A stretch of DNA of 64,000 nucleotides from Nocardiopsis sp. YSL2 (GTDB lineage: Bacteria > Actinomycetota > Actinomycetes > Streptosporangiales > Streptosporangiaceae): positions 4,092,001 through 4,156,000 of the forward strand of contig NZ_JAMOAO010000001.1 of assembly GCF_030555055.1 (NCBI RefSeq), given 5' to 3'. Shown here piece after piece: positions 24,464-31,955 of the stretch (position 1 is the stretch's first letter; every line of letters begins with the position of its first letter). The position numbers were made by a program, and so were the translations under genes. Under the pieces are notes generated by a model. That model made no database searches. It was not told the origin of the DNA and saw nothing but the letters and a program-made list of their open reading frames with translations.

Positions 24464-26203
24464 GTGTCGCTGAGTGCGTCGGCGCGGCGGGACCCCCGAG
24501 GGCTGTACGTCGGACTGCTCGGCCAGTTCGTGGTCGAGGTCGACGGTGCGCCCCTGCGCCTGCGGGGGGACAAGAGACGCACGGTCCTGGCGACCCTCCT
24601 GCTCCGGGCCGGGCACACCGTCCCGGCGGACCACCTCATCGCCCGTGTCTGGGGCGCACCGGCGGGCCAGGTCAACCGCAGCGCACTCCAGGTCCACGTG
24701 GCCCGGGTGCGGGCCATCTTCGACGACCACTGCGGTCGGCCCCTCATCCACGGCGGCGACGGCGGCTACCGGGCCGACCTGGAGGAGGGCGAGTCCGACC
24801 TGCTCTGCTTCCGCGCCCTGGTCGCCGCCGCGGGCGAAGCCGACTCCAGGGGCGATCCGGTCCGCCACGCCGACCTGTTGCTGCGTGCCCTGCGCCTGTG
24901 GCGCAGCCCGGTCCTCGCCGACATCGCGAGCCCCGTCCTGCACGAACGCGACGTCCCGCCCCTGCACGAAGAGCTCCTGCGGGTCGCCGAGGCGGGATGC
25001 CGTGCCGCACTGGCCCGCGGCGATCACGCCCGGGCCGCCGAGCACATCGGCCCCATCGTCGCCGACCACCCCGAGCGCGAATCCCTCATCCGCCTGCAGA
25101 TGGTCGCCCTCCACCGCTCCGGCCGCCCCAGCGAGGCCCTGCGCCTGTACGCGCGCACACGTGACGTCCTGGCCGAACGCCTGGGAACCGACCCCGGCCG
25201 CGACCTCCAGGAGACCTTCCACGCGATCCTGCGCGGCGACCTCGACGTCGATCCCGACCGGCCCGCGCGCGTGCCCCGCCAGCGCGCCGAGCCGGCGCTC
25301 ACCACCGCCCCCGCCCTTCGCCCGGCGGCGCCGACGCCCCTGCCCTCGGCGACACCGGCCGAACTCCCGGCGGCACCCGCGGTCCTGGTCGGGCGCGGTG
25401 CGCACCTGGCCGAACTGGACCGCCTCGCCGACCCGGCGGGACCGGCACCGGGGAACGTCCTGGTCCGCGGCCCGGCGGGCGCCGGCAGCAGTGCGCTGGC
25501 ACTGGTGTGGGCGCACGCCGTCGCCCCGCACTTCCCCGACGGTCAGGTCTACGTCAACCTGCGCCGCGACGACGGCACCCCGCGCGATCCCACGGAGGTC
25601 CTGCGGCGGCTGGTCCGCTCCCTGTCGGGGGGCCGCAACGACACCGAGGACCTCTCCGTCGACGAGTCGGCCGCCCGCGCCCGCTCCCTCCTGGCCCGGC
25701 GCCGCGTGCTGATGGTGCTGGACAACGCCGCCTCCACCCGCCAGGTGCGCCCGCTGCTCCCGGGCTGCCCGGAATGCGCTGCCGTGGTCACCAGCCGGTA
25801 CTGGCTCACCGACCTGCTGGTACGCGACGGGGTGCGCGCCCTGCCGGTGGGTGCGCTCCCCGCGGCCGACGCGGTCGTCCTACTGCGCTCCCTGCTGAGG
25901 GAGGACCGGTGCACCGAGGCCGCGCTGCGCCGTGTGGCCCACCTCGCCGGATATCTCCCGCTGCCCCTGCGGATGGCCGTGGCCTGGCTCGACACCCACC
26001 CGTCCCTGTCGGGCTCCGATCTCGTCCGGCGCCTGGAAGGGGTGGACCCGGCGCGCTGCGGGACGCCGACGGCCCGGATGGCCGCGGTGCTGCACGCCGG
26101 GCCCGAGGAGGTCAGGCACGGTCGCGGGGAAGTACCGACCGGTCGTGTTCCCCCCGATCCGAGTCTGGGTGACGGATCTTTCGTTCGGCTTTCGCCTGGG
26201 TGA
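24464..26203 (+). CDS. SARP/AfsR-type regulator with degenerate nucleotide-binding domain
   Basis: A 579-residue regulator. The N-terminal winged helix (about 15-105, GDKRRTVLATLLLRAGHTVP then SALQVHVARVRAIF) is the OmpR-type DNA-binding domain of SARPs. A bacterial transcriptional activation domain follows (about 110-255; RLQMVALHRSGRPSEALRLY). A Pro/Ala linker (about 265-305) leads to an NB-ARC-like ATPase. Its Walker A reads RGPAGAGSSAL near 336: the invariant lysine is Ser, so ATP binding may be lost; Walker B is LMVLDNA near 416. There is no TPR domain after it, unlike AfsR. The GTG is preceded by GGGAGGG. SARPs often activate antibiotic clusters; none is adjacent, and the PKS is 17 kb away. 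Confidence 0.86.
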   Translation: MSLSASARRDPRGLYVGLLGQFVVEVDGAPLRLRGDKRRTVLATLLLRAGHTVPADHLIARVWGAPAGQVNRSALQVHVARVRAIFDDHCGRPLIHGGDGGYRADLEEGESDLLCFRALVAAAGEADSRGDPVRHADLLLRALRLWRSPVLADIASPVLHERDVPPLHEELLRVAEAGCRAALARGDHARAAEHIGPIVADHPERESLIRLQMVALHRSGRPSEALRLYARTRDVLAERLGTDPGRDLQETFHAILRGDLDVDPDRPARVPRQRAEPALTTAPALRPAAPTPLPSATPAELPAAPAVLVGRGAHLAELDRLADPAGPAPGNVLVRGPAGAGSSALALVWAHAVAPHFPDGQVYVNLRRDDGTPRDPTEVLRRLVRSLSGGRNDTEDLSVDESAARARSLLARRRVLMVLDNAASTRQVRPLLPGCPECAAVVTSRYWLTDLLVRDGVRALPVGALPAADAVVLLRSLLREDRCTEAALRRVAHLAGYLPLPLRMAVAWLDTHPSLSGSDLVRRLEGVDPARCGTPTARMAAVLHAGPEEVRHGRGEVPTGRVPPDPSLGDGSFVRLSPG

Positions 26204-26296
26204 GAGGGGTGAGACTCGGCAAAGACCGCGTAGGGAAGCGGCCCGATCGGCCTCGGGGGGTGCTCACGGGTCTCATGAGTCGCTAGTGTCGAACAC

Positions 26297-26482
26297 ATGA
26301 CACAGAACCAAGAGCCCTCCCAAGACCCGGCGGGGAACACCCAGCACTTCCGCCGTTTCGTCGACGAGAACCCGCAGCCGGAGGAGACCGCGCGCCGCCC
26401 GGTCCTGCCGATCGTGCTGGCCGGAGTCGGCGTGATCCTGGCCGTGGCCGTGATCGTCGCCCTGGTGATGGCCTTCACCTGA
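26297..26482 (+). CDS. Small single-span membrane protein, 61 aa
   Basis: A short protein: a hydrophilic N-terminus of about 35 residues rich in Gln, Pro and Asn, then one membrane segment (about 38-60, VLPIVLAGVGVILAVAVIVA). It should sit in the cytoplasmic membrane with a free N-terminal tail. A TAGTGT -10 box at 26284-26289 stands 7 bases before the ATG, and there is no ribosome site, so a leaderless mRNA is likely. No family recognised. Confidence 0.7.
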   Translation: MTQNQEPSQDPAGNTQHFRRFVDENPQPEETARRPVLPIVLAGVGVILAVAVIVALVMAFT

Positions 26483-26582
26483 GCCTGGACGGCTACCGGT
26501 TCGCGGTCCCTTCGCGGCCCTGCTAGAGTTATCGACGTCGCCACGAGGCGCGGCCCCGACGGGCGGCGCCGGCGAACAGCGC

Positions 26583-26656
26583 GCGTCATTAGCTCAGTTG
26601 GTCAGAGCAGCTGACTCTTAATCAGCGGGTCCGGGGTTCGAGTCCCTGATGACGCA
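26583..26656 (+). tRNA. tRNA-Lys (anticodon CTT)
   Basis: A complete cloverleaf of 74 bases: acceptor arms GCGTCAT and ATGACGC, D arm with AGCTCAGTTGGTCAGAGC, anticodon stem GCTGA/TCAGC with loop CTCTTAA (CTT at 26617-26619), and T arm with GTTCGAG. The discriminator is A and CCA is not encoded. A TAGAGT -10 box lies at 26524-26529. Confidence 0.97.
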
Positions 26657-26661
26657 CCCAG

Positions 26662-26692
26662 GAGGGCCCCGGTCGCTACGGCCGGGGCCCTC
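26662..26692 (+). terminator. Hairpin after the first tRNA-Lys
   Basis: GAGGGCCCCGG and CCGGGGCCCTC pair around a 9-base loop, starting 6 bases after the tRNA. Confidence 0.7.
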
Positions 26693-26830
26693 GGTGTCCG
26701 TGCCGTCCGCGGCGTGGCGGTGCCGCCGCACGTGGCGCGGCACACAGGGCACCCGGTACGGAGTGCTCCGCACCTCCGGTAGAGTTGAGAACGTCGCTGC
26801 GGGGGAGTGCCGCTCCCACCAACGCCACAC

Positions 26831-26904
26831 GCGCCATTAGCTCAGTTGGTCAGAGCAGCTGACTCTTAATCAGCGGGTCCGGGGTTCGAGTCCCTGATGG
26901 CGCA
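26831..26904 (+). tRNA. tRNA-Lys (anticodon CTT), second copy
   Basis: Same body as the first tRNA-Lys, including the CTT anticodon (26865-26867). The acceptor stem differs by one compensated pair: GCGCCAT/ATGGCGC here against GCGTCAT/ATGACGC. It has its own TAGAGT -10 box at 26780-26785 and its own terminator, so the two genes are separate transcription units made by duplication. Confidence 0.97.
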
Positions 26905-26911
26905 CCCACGA

Positions 26912-26940
26912 AAGGCCCCGGTCGTCGCGACCGGGGCCTT
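26912..26940 (+). terminator. Hairpin after the second tRNA-Lys
   Basis: AAGGCCCCGGTC and GACCGGGGCCTT pair around a 5-base loop, 7 bases after the tRNA. Confidence 0.7.
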
Positions 26941-27242
26941 CGTCGTTCCCCGTCGCTGCGAGATCGCCGCCGGCTGTCGGTGTCCGGCGCTATCCTTCCG
27001 CCCTCCCCGCACAATGCCTTGGCGGTAGGGAATTTCGGCGCCCGGCGTTGGCCCCACGCGGGTTCGTCCCTGCTGCCAGCACGGATGTCCGCGCGGGGCG
27101 CCATGATCACACTGCGTCGTCCGAGTTTCGCCTTTTGCCAATTTCCTGGAACAGAATTGACAGATGGTCCTGATGTGGTGAATTCTGACCATTCCCGCCT
27201 GATCTCTGGCGGACTCTCCCTGCCATCCATCCGGAGTACCCC
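26941..27242. other. 302-bp intergenic region with promoter
   Basis: No gene is seen. The last 120 bases are AT-rich for this genome. TTGACA at 27157-27162 is a perfect -35 box; 17-18 bases later GAATTCT (27180-27186) is the only -10 candidate and is weak. This should drive the septum-formation-like gene at 27243, whose start is preceded by CGGAG. Confidence 0.5.
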
Positions 27243-27734
27243 ATGTCTTCGCGTTCCCCCGCTCTGCGCATCGCCTCGCTGTCCGCCCTCGCCGCCGGTG
27301 CGGCGGTCGTCCTGAGCGGTTGCGGTGTCGTCACGCAGATCCTCGGTGCTGCCGACAACAACGTCTTCGACCTCAACGTCGGTGACTGCTTCATCGACAG
27401 CGAGATGGAGGCCGCCTTCGGGGGCGAGGAGGTCACCGAGGTCCCCCTGGTCGACTGCGCGGAGCCGCACGACTCCGAGTTCTTCGTGTCCCACCAGATG
27501 GCGGAGGGCGAGTACCCGGGCGACGAGGCCGTCACCGCCGAGGCCACGGAGCTGTGCGAGGGCGATGCCTTCACCGAGTTCGTCGGAGTCCCCTGGGAGG
27601 AGTCGGCGCTCTACGCCTACCCGCTGACCCCCACCGAGGACTCGTGGAACCGTATCGACGACCGCGAGATCCTCTGCTACGTGTACGACCCCGAAGAGAT
27701 GGTCACCGGCACCCTTGAGGGCGCCGCCTACTAG
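27243..27734 (+). CDS. Septum-formation family lipoprotein
   Basis: A 163-residue lipoprotein: basic N-terminus, hydrophobic stretch, lipobox LSGC with Cys27. The mature part matches the septum_form family layout: FDLNVGDCFIDSEM at the beginning, VPLVDCAEPHDSEFFVSHQM in the middle with the conserved CxxPHxxE core, a second cysteine pair (ELCEGDAF and ILCYVYDP), and a short tail. Such proteins were named after septum formation genes in actinobacteria but their action is not known; the cysteines probably form two disulfides outside the membrane. ATG 27243 has GGAG 6 bases upstream. A broken copy of its 3' end follows directly. Confidence 0.85.
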   Translation: MSSRSPALRIASLSALAAGAAVVLSGCGVVTQILGAADNNVFDLNVGDCFIDSEMEAAFGGEEVTEVPLVDCAEPHDSEFFVSHQMAEGEYPGDEAVTAEATELCEGDAFTEFVGVPWEESALYAYPLTPTEDSWNRIDDREILCYVYDPEEMVTGTLEGAAY

Positions 27735-27747
27735 GCGTTGCCCCACG

Positions 27748-27840
27748 GGCTGGAACCTCTACGACAACCGTGCGTACCTCTGCCTGGTCTACGACCCGGC
27801 GGGCCCGGTCGAGGGGACCCTGGAGGACTCCGAGCGCTGA
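27748..27840 (+). pseudogene. 3' fragment of a duplicated septum-formation gene
   Basis: Fourteen bases after the lipoprotein stop codon, another frame encodes WNLYDNRAYLCLVYDP, then VEGTLEDSER and a stop. The intact gene ends with SWNRIDDREILCYVYDP and GTLEGAAY, so this is the end of a paralogue whose 5' part is gone. It has no start codon or ribosome site. Divergence of about half the residues shows that the duplication is old or came from a different family member. Confidence 0.75.
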
Positions 27841-27851
27841 GGCCGATGGGA

Positions 27852-27891
27852 CCGGGCGGCCCGCGCCACCACCGCGGCACGGGCCGCCCGG
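27852..27891. terminator. Hairpin between convergent genes
   Basis: CCGGGCGGCCCG and CGGGCCGCCCGG pair around a 16-base loop between the septum-formation region and the end of the convergent hydrolase gene. Confidence 0.6.
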
Positions 27892-27917
27892 CCCAGGGGT
27901 GCGCGAACACGCCCCGG

Positions 27918-29597
27918 CTAGCGGACCGTCGGCAGGCCCAGCGGCGGCGCCTCCCGCTCCGCCCTGGCCCGGGCGATGGCCCCACCGACCGCGTCGGAGT
28001 CCCCGTCCGGGGCGGAGAAGGTGTGGCCCGCCCGAGGGTCGGGAACCGGCCTCCCCTGGCATGAGAGGTCCTCGGGCTCGGCACCGTCCACCAGGTAGGC
28101 GTCCACCGCCTCCGTCACGCAGTCCAGCCCCGCGACACCGTAGAATCCGTGGCCGCCCTCGTCTTCGACGGTGAGCAGGGGGGCGTCGAGCCGGTCGGCC
28201 AGGGCGGGGCCGCCCTCATAGGCCGTCTGGGTGTCGAACTCCGCGGCGATGACCAGCCCGGCCGGGTGCCCGTCGCGCTCCAGGTCCACCAGCGGTTCGA
28301 CCGGTGCGCCGGTGTCGAACGTGCACGGCTGAGGTGCGTGCCAGAGCACGCCGATACCGAAGGGGTGGTCCTCGCGGACCCCGCGCATGTCGCGGTAGTA
28401 CCCGGACAGGCGGCCCGGCCAGTCGGCCTCGCACAGGACCGCCGTGAGCAGGTCGGTGTTGCCGGTCAGCGCGGGATCGGGTTCGGGAGCGGGCTCGGGA
28501 TCGTCGGCCGCCGCCACCGCGGCCTCGGGGAAGGGCTCGTCGTGGACGAAATAGGCCAGGTCCCGGGTGAACACGTCCCAGTCGCCCTGGTAGCGGGCGG
28601 CCACGCCCACGATGAAGTCCCAGTCGTCGTTGTCGTAGGCCTGCCCCTCGGGAAGCCCGGGGACGTCCTCGCGGGGGTCCTCCTCCAGGCGCCGTGAGGT
28701 CTCCTCGAAGGCCGCCACGACCTCCTCGGGGGTGGCCCCCATGTCATAGAGGTCGTCGTGCTCGGCCACCCAGGCGGTGTAGCGCTCCACGTTGCGGCTG
28801 TAGGCGGGGGCCTGGAGGGTGAACACGTCCCGCCAGATCCGGTCGGGGTGCACGGCCGAGTCCAGCACGCTGCGGTCCAGCCGCCCGGGGAACAGGCTGC
28901 CGTAGACCGCGCCCAGGTAGGTGCCGTAGGACCAGCCGAGGTAGTTGACCGTCTCCTCGCCCAGGGCGGCGCGCACGACGTCCATGTCCCGGGCGGTGTT
29001 CGCGGTGGTCATGTGGGGCCGCAGGTCGCCGTCGGCCTGGTCGCAGGCGCGCTGGTAGGCGATGGTGCCGCGGGTGATCCCGGAGAACTCGGAGTCGTCG
29101 GGCCGGGGCGGGACCAGGGGGAGGGCGGCCCCGCAGTCCAGGCGGGGGCTGGAGGCGCCGGTGCCGCGCGGGTCCATGCCGATCAGGTCGTAGACCTCGG
29201 CGACCCGGTCGTCGCCGAGGATGCCGGAGCCGTTCGCCTCGGCCGGCGAGACGGGGACGATGCGTCCGGCCCCGCCGGGGCCGCCCGGGTTGGTGAGCAG
29301 GATGCCGCGGCGGCGGTCGGGGTCCGAGGCGACGCGGCGGCTGATGGCGACGGTGGCGCGGGGGCCCTCGGGGTCGGTGTAGTCCAGGGGGACCTCGATG
29401 TCGGCGCACTCCAGTGTCTGTAGCACCTCCTCCTCGCAGCGGGTCCAGTCGACTTCCTGGTCGTGGAAGTCGGCGAGGGCGTCGTCGGGGGTCGGAGGAG
29501 TGAGGGGGTCGGCGGCGGCCGGGGCCGCCGTGAGGGAGGCGGCCAGCGACGCCGCCAGGGCGACCGCGACCGCGGTGTTCGTGCGTGCTCCTCGCAC
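27918..29597 (-). CDS. Secreted alpha/beta hydrolase, tripeptidyl-aminopeptidase-like
   Basis: A 559-residue secreted serine hydrolase of the SlpD/SlpE/Tap group, which removes N-terminal tripeptides from peptides or hydrolyses esters. The signal peptide covers about 30 residues and ends at an AxA site (TAAPAAADPL). The alpha/beta-hydrolase triad is visible: Ser223 in GWSYGTYLG, Asp455 in AAEFDTQTAY, His483 in DEGGHGFYG. TNPGGPGGAG near 120 is the oxyanion-side motif, and the TAP-like C-terminal domain contains the Asp and His. The length fits the family (500-560). GTG at 29597 has GGAGG 4 bases upstream. Divergent from the peptide-type ABC importer, which suggests a joint role in peptide use (inference). 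Confidence 0.88.
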   Translation of the reverse strand: MRGARTNTAVAVALAASLAASLTAAPAAADPLTPPTPDDALADFHDQEVDWTRCEEEVLQTLECADIEVPLDYTDPEGPRATVAISRRVASDPDRRRGILLTNPGGPGGAGRIVPVSPAEANGSGILGDDRVAEVYDLIGMDPRGTGASSPRLDCGAALPLVPPRPDDSEFSGITRGTIAYQRACDQADGDLRPHMTTANTARDMDVVRAALGEETVNYLGWSYGTYLGAVYGSLFPGRLDRSVLDSAVHPDRIWRDVFTLQAPAYSRNVERYTAWVAEHDDLYDMGATPEEVVAAFEETSRRLEEDPREDVPGLPEGQAYDNDDWDFIVGVAARYQGDWDVFTRDLAYFVHDEPFPEAAVAAADDPEPAPEPDPALTGNTDLLTAVLCEADWPGRLSGYYRDMRGVREDHPFGIGVLWHAPQPCTFDTGAPVEPLVDLERDGHPAGLVIAAEFDTQTAYEGGPALADRLDAPLLTVEDEGGHGFYGVAGLDCVTEAVDAYLVDGAEPEDLSCQGRPVPDPRAGHTFSAPDGDSDAVGGAIARARAEREAPPLGLPTVR

Positions 29598-29980
29598 GTG
29601 TCCTCCACTTCCGTGGCCGGGCTCGGGCGTGCTCCGCCGGACACGCCCTGTCGCGCGGCGCGTCCACGGAACACGTCCTGGAGGAGCCCGGGCTGTGTGC
29701 GTGTGAGCCGTCACCGTACGAATCGGTCGCCGCGGGTCGATACCGACAAAAGTTGTGGGTGCTGGGATCTGGCCGCATCCGGCCATGAAACGGTTGGAGC
29801 TTTGTCCGTCTTTGTCCCTGGAAAAGCCTTGCCCGGTGGAGAACGGGTCGCGTCGAGGGCGCCGTTTGGTCACAGGGGTGGCGTGCGCCACACATCCGCC
29901 GTTAGCGTGCTGTTCTATTAGGAAACTTTCCTAATAAAAACTGCGCCCTCCTGCCCCCGCTCGTCGCCCCAAGGAGCCAC
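29598..29980. other. 383-bp divergent promoter region
   Basis: No gene. It separates the secreted hydrolase (-) from the ABC importer operon (+). The hydrolase side is of ordinary composition with no clear promoter boxes. The importer side ends in an AT-rich stretch carrying the 21-bp palindrome at 29916-29936, followed by an A-rich run and the AAGGAG ribosome site of the first permease gene. Confidence 0.6.
29916..29936. promoter_or_regulatory. 21-bp perfect palindrome, operator of the ABC importer operon
   Basis: Arms TATTAGGAAA and TTTCCTAATA flank a central C. The core, read on the minus strand as GGAAAGTTTCC, matches 10 of 11 bases with the site next to the rpiR-type gene (24268-24278). 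Sites of this form are known for sugar-responsive repressors in actinomycetes (ROK and RpiR types); which protein binds here is inferred. The site is about 45 bases before the start of the first gene, a normal position for repression. Confidence 0.65.
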
Positions 29981-31078
29981 GTGGCCACCGACATCGCGGC
30001 CCCTCCACCGCCATCCGACGCCCCGGCGCCGGCCGCCGACCCGCCCTCCCCGCTACTGCGCGTCTGGCGCCACCACCTGTTCGTCAAGGTCCGCAAGTCC
30101 GCCGTCGTGGTGTTCGTGGTCGCCAACGTGACCTTCTTCCTCGCACGGGCCATGCCGGGCGACCCCATCGACGTCATGGCGGGCCGGCTGACCCAGGGCG
30201 GCATGAGCATGGCCGAGGCGCGGGTGATCGCCGCCAACTCGCTGGCCTTCGACCCGGACGCGCCGCTGTGGCGGCAGTGGTGGGACTTCTTCGTCGGCCT
30301 GGTCACCCTCGACCTCGGCAACACCATCACCCGGCCCGCGGTCGGCGTCGCCGAGGCCATCGCGGCCTACCTGCCCTGGACACTGTTCAGCATCGGTGTG
30401 GGCACGGTCGTCTCGATCGTCCTCGGACTGAGCCTGGGCATGGTGATGGCCTACCGGCGCAACCGGTTCCTCGACCACGTGCTGAGCGTGGCCGCCTCCG
30501 TCCTGGGCGCCGTCCCCAACTACCTCATCGCGATGCTGCTCGTGGTCGGCGGCGGCCTCTACCTCGGCTGGTTCAACCCCGTCGCCCTGCGCGGCACCGT
30601 GAGTCCCGGAGTCACACCCGGCTTCACCCCGGAGTTCGTCGGCGACGCGTTCTACCACGCCGGCCTGCCGATCCTCACCTACGTCCTCGCCATCATCGGC
30701 ACCTGGATGCTCGTCATGAAGGCCTCCACCACCGAGGTGCTCAGCGAGGACTACGTCACCGTCGCCCGGGCCCGCGGGCTGCGCGGCGGCCGTATCGCCG
30801 TCGCCTACGTCGGCCGCAACGCGGTGCTGCCGCTGGTGGCCCAGATCGCGATCTCCTTCGGCACCCTCGTCGGCGGCGCGGTCTTCGTCGAGCGGGTCCT
30901 GGTCTACAAGGGCGTCGGCGGCCTGCTCCTGGACGCCGTCAACTACCGCGACTACCCGCTCCTGCAGGGGCTGCTCATCATCGTCACCGCCTGCGTCGTG
31001 GCCGCCAACCTCGTGGCCGACCTGCTCTACAGCCGACTCGACCCGCGCATCAGCGACCAGGGGGCCGACGCACCATGA
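29981..31078 (+). CDS. ABC transporter permease, DppB/OppB type
   Basis: A 365-residue inner-membrane permease, first gene of the importer operon. After a Pro-rich cytoplasmic leader it has the DppB order: first span near 40-55 (VVVFVVANVTFFLARAMPGD, with the conserved PGDP), an extracytoplasmic stretch of about 70 residues, then five spans. The EAA loop that contacts the ATPase is seen as EVLSEDYVTVARARGLRGGR, and FGTLVGGAVFVERVLVYKGVG is the typical C-terminal motif. The GTG start has AAGGAG 5 bases upstream. The next gene starts inside its stop codon (ATGA). Confidence 0.93.
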   Translation: MATDIAAPPPPSDAPAPAADPPSPLLRVWRHHLFVKVRKSAVVVFVVANVTFFLARAMPGDPIDVMAGRLTQGGMSMAEARVIAANSLAFDPDAPLWRQWWDFFVGLVTLDLGNTITRPAVGVAEAIAAYLPWTLFSIGVGTVVSIVLGLSLGMVMAYRRNRFLDHVLSVAASVLGAVPNYLIAMLLVVGGGLYLGWFNPVALRGTVSPGVTPGFTPEFVGDAFYHAGLPILTYVLAIIGTWMLVMKASTTEVLSEDYVTVARARGLRGGRIAVAYVGRNAVLPLVAQIAISFGTLVGGAVFVERVLVYKGVGGLLLDAVNYRDYPLLQGLLIIVTACVVAANLVADLLYSRLDPRISDQGADAP

Positions 31079-31950
31079 CCGCCACCACCTCGCCCCCCGC
31101 CGGCGTCTGGGGCTCCATCTGGCAGGGGCTGACCCGCAGCACCAGCGGCTTCCTGGGACTGTGCCTCGTCCTGAGCGTGCTGCTCTTCTCCTTCGTGGGC
31201 CCCCTGCTCGTGGACACCCGCAACCCGACGGACGTCGCCCTCATCTGGGGACCGATGAACGCCGAGCACTGGCTCGGCACCAACCACGAGGGCAAGGACA
31301 CCTTCGTCCAACTCGTCCTCGGCGGGCGCGAACCCATCTGGGTGGGCGTCGCCGCCGCGCTCATCACCGTGGCCATCGCCGTCGTCCTCGGCGGGATCGC
31401 CGGCTACGTGCGCGGGCGCGTCGACCACCTCCTGCTCCAGCTGACCGACATCACGATGACCATCCCCTTCATCGTGCTCATGCTGGTCATCGCGTCCTTC
31501 TACCGCACCGCCTCACCGCTGATGGTCGCCTTCATCATCGGGCTGGTCACCTGGCCCTACCTGATGCGCTCCATCCGCGCCCAGGTGCTCAGCCTGCGCG
31601 AACGCGAGTTCATCGAGGCGGCCCGGCTCCAGGACCTGGGCACCGCCCGGATCCTCTTCGTCGAGGTGCTGCCCAACATGGCGGGCTACGTCTTCATCAA
31701 CTTCATCATCGCCATCACCAACGCGATCTACGCGGTCGTCGGCATGTACCTGCTCGGTCTGCTGCCCAGCACCGCCGACAACTGGGGCCTGATGATCCAG
31801 CAGGCCTGGGACAACAACGCGTTCCTCCTCCCCACCGCCGCCCCCTTCCTCATCGCCCCGATGGTGATGATCATGCTCTTCCAGATCGGGCTGGTCACCA
31901 TGTCCCGCTCCCTGGAGCAGGCACTCAACCCACGACTCCGGGACAGGTGA
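31075..31950 (+). CDS. ABC transporter permease, DppC/OppC type
   Basis: A 291-residue permease forming the translocation pore with the DppB-type protein. It has the expected first span (GFLGLCLVLSVLLFSFVGPL), the periplasmic motif HWLGTNHEGKDTFVQLVLGG (the LGTDxxGRDxxSR-type block, with a Glu-Gly-Lys variant), five more spans, and the EAA motif REREFIEAARLQDLGTARI. The length is normal. The ATG overlaps the upstream stop codon by four bases, so translation is coupled. Confidence 0.93.
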   Translation: MTATTSPPAGVWGSIWQGLTRSTSGFLGLCLVLSVLLFSFVGPLLVDTRNPTDVALIWGPMNAEHWLGTNHEGKDTFVQLVLGGREPIWVGVAAALITVAIAVVLGGIAGYVRGRVDHLLLQLTDITMTIPFIVLMLVIASFYRTASPLMVAFIIGLVTWPYLMRSIRAQVLSLREREFIEAARLQDLGTARILFVEVLPNMAGYVFINFIIAITNAIYAVVGMYLLGLLPSTADNWGLMIQQAWDNNAFLLPTAAPFLIAPMVMIMLFQIGLVTMSRSLEQALNPRLRDR

Positions 31951-31955
31951 GCCAC

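Noticed and set aside
24464-26203. The SARP-type gene as pathway-specific activator of the PKS
   Set aside because: It lies 17 kb away behind unrelated operons, and no SARP-type direct repeats were recognised before the PKS.
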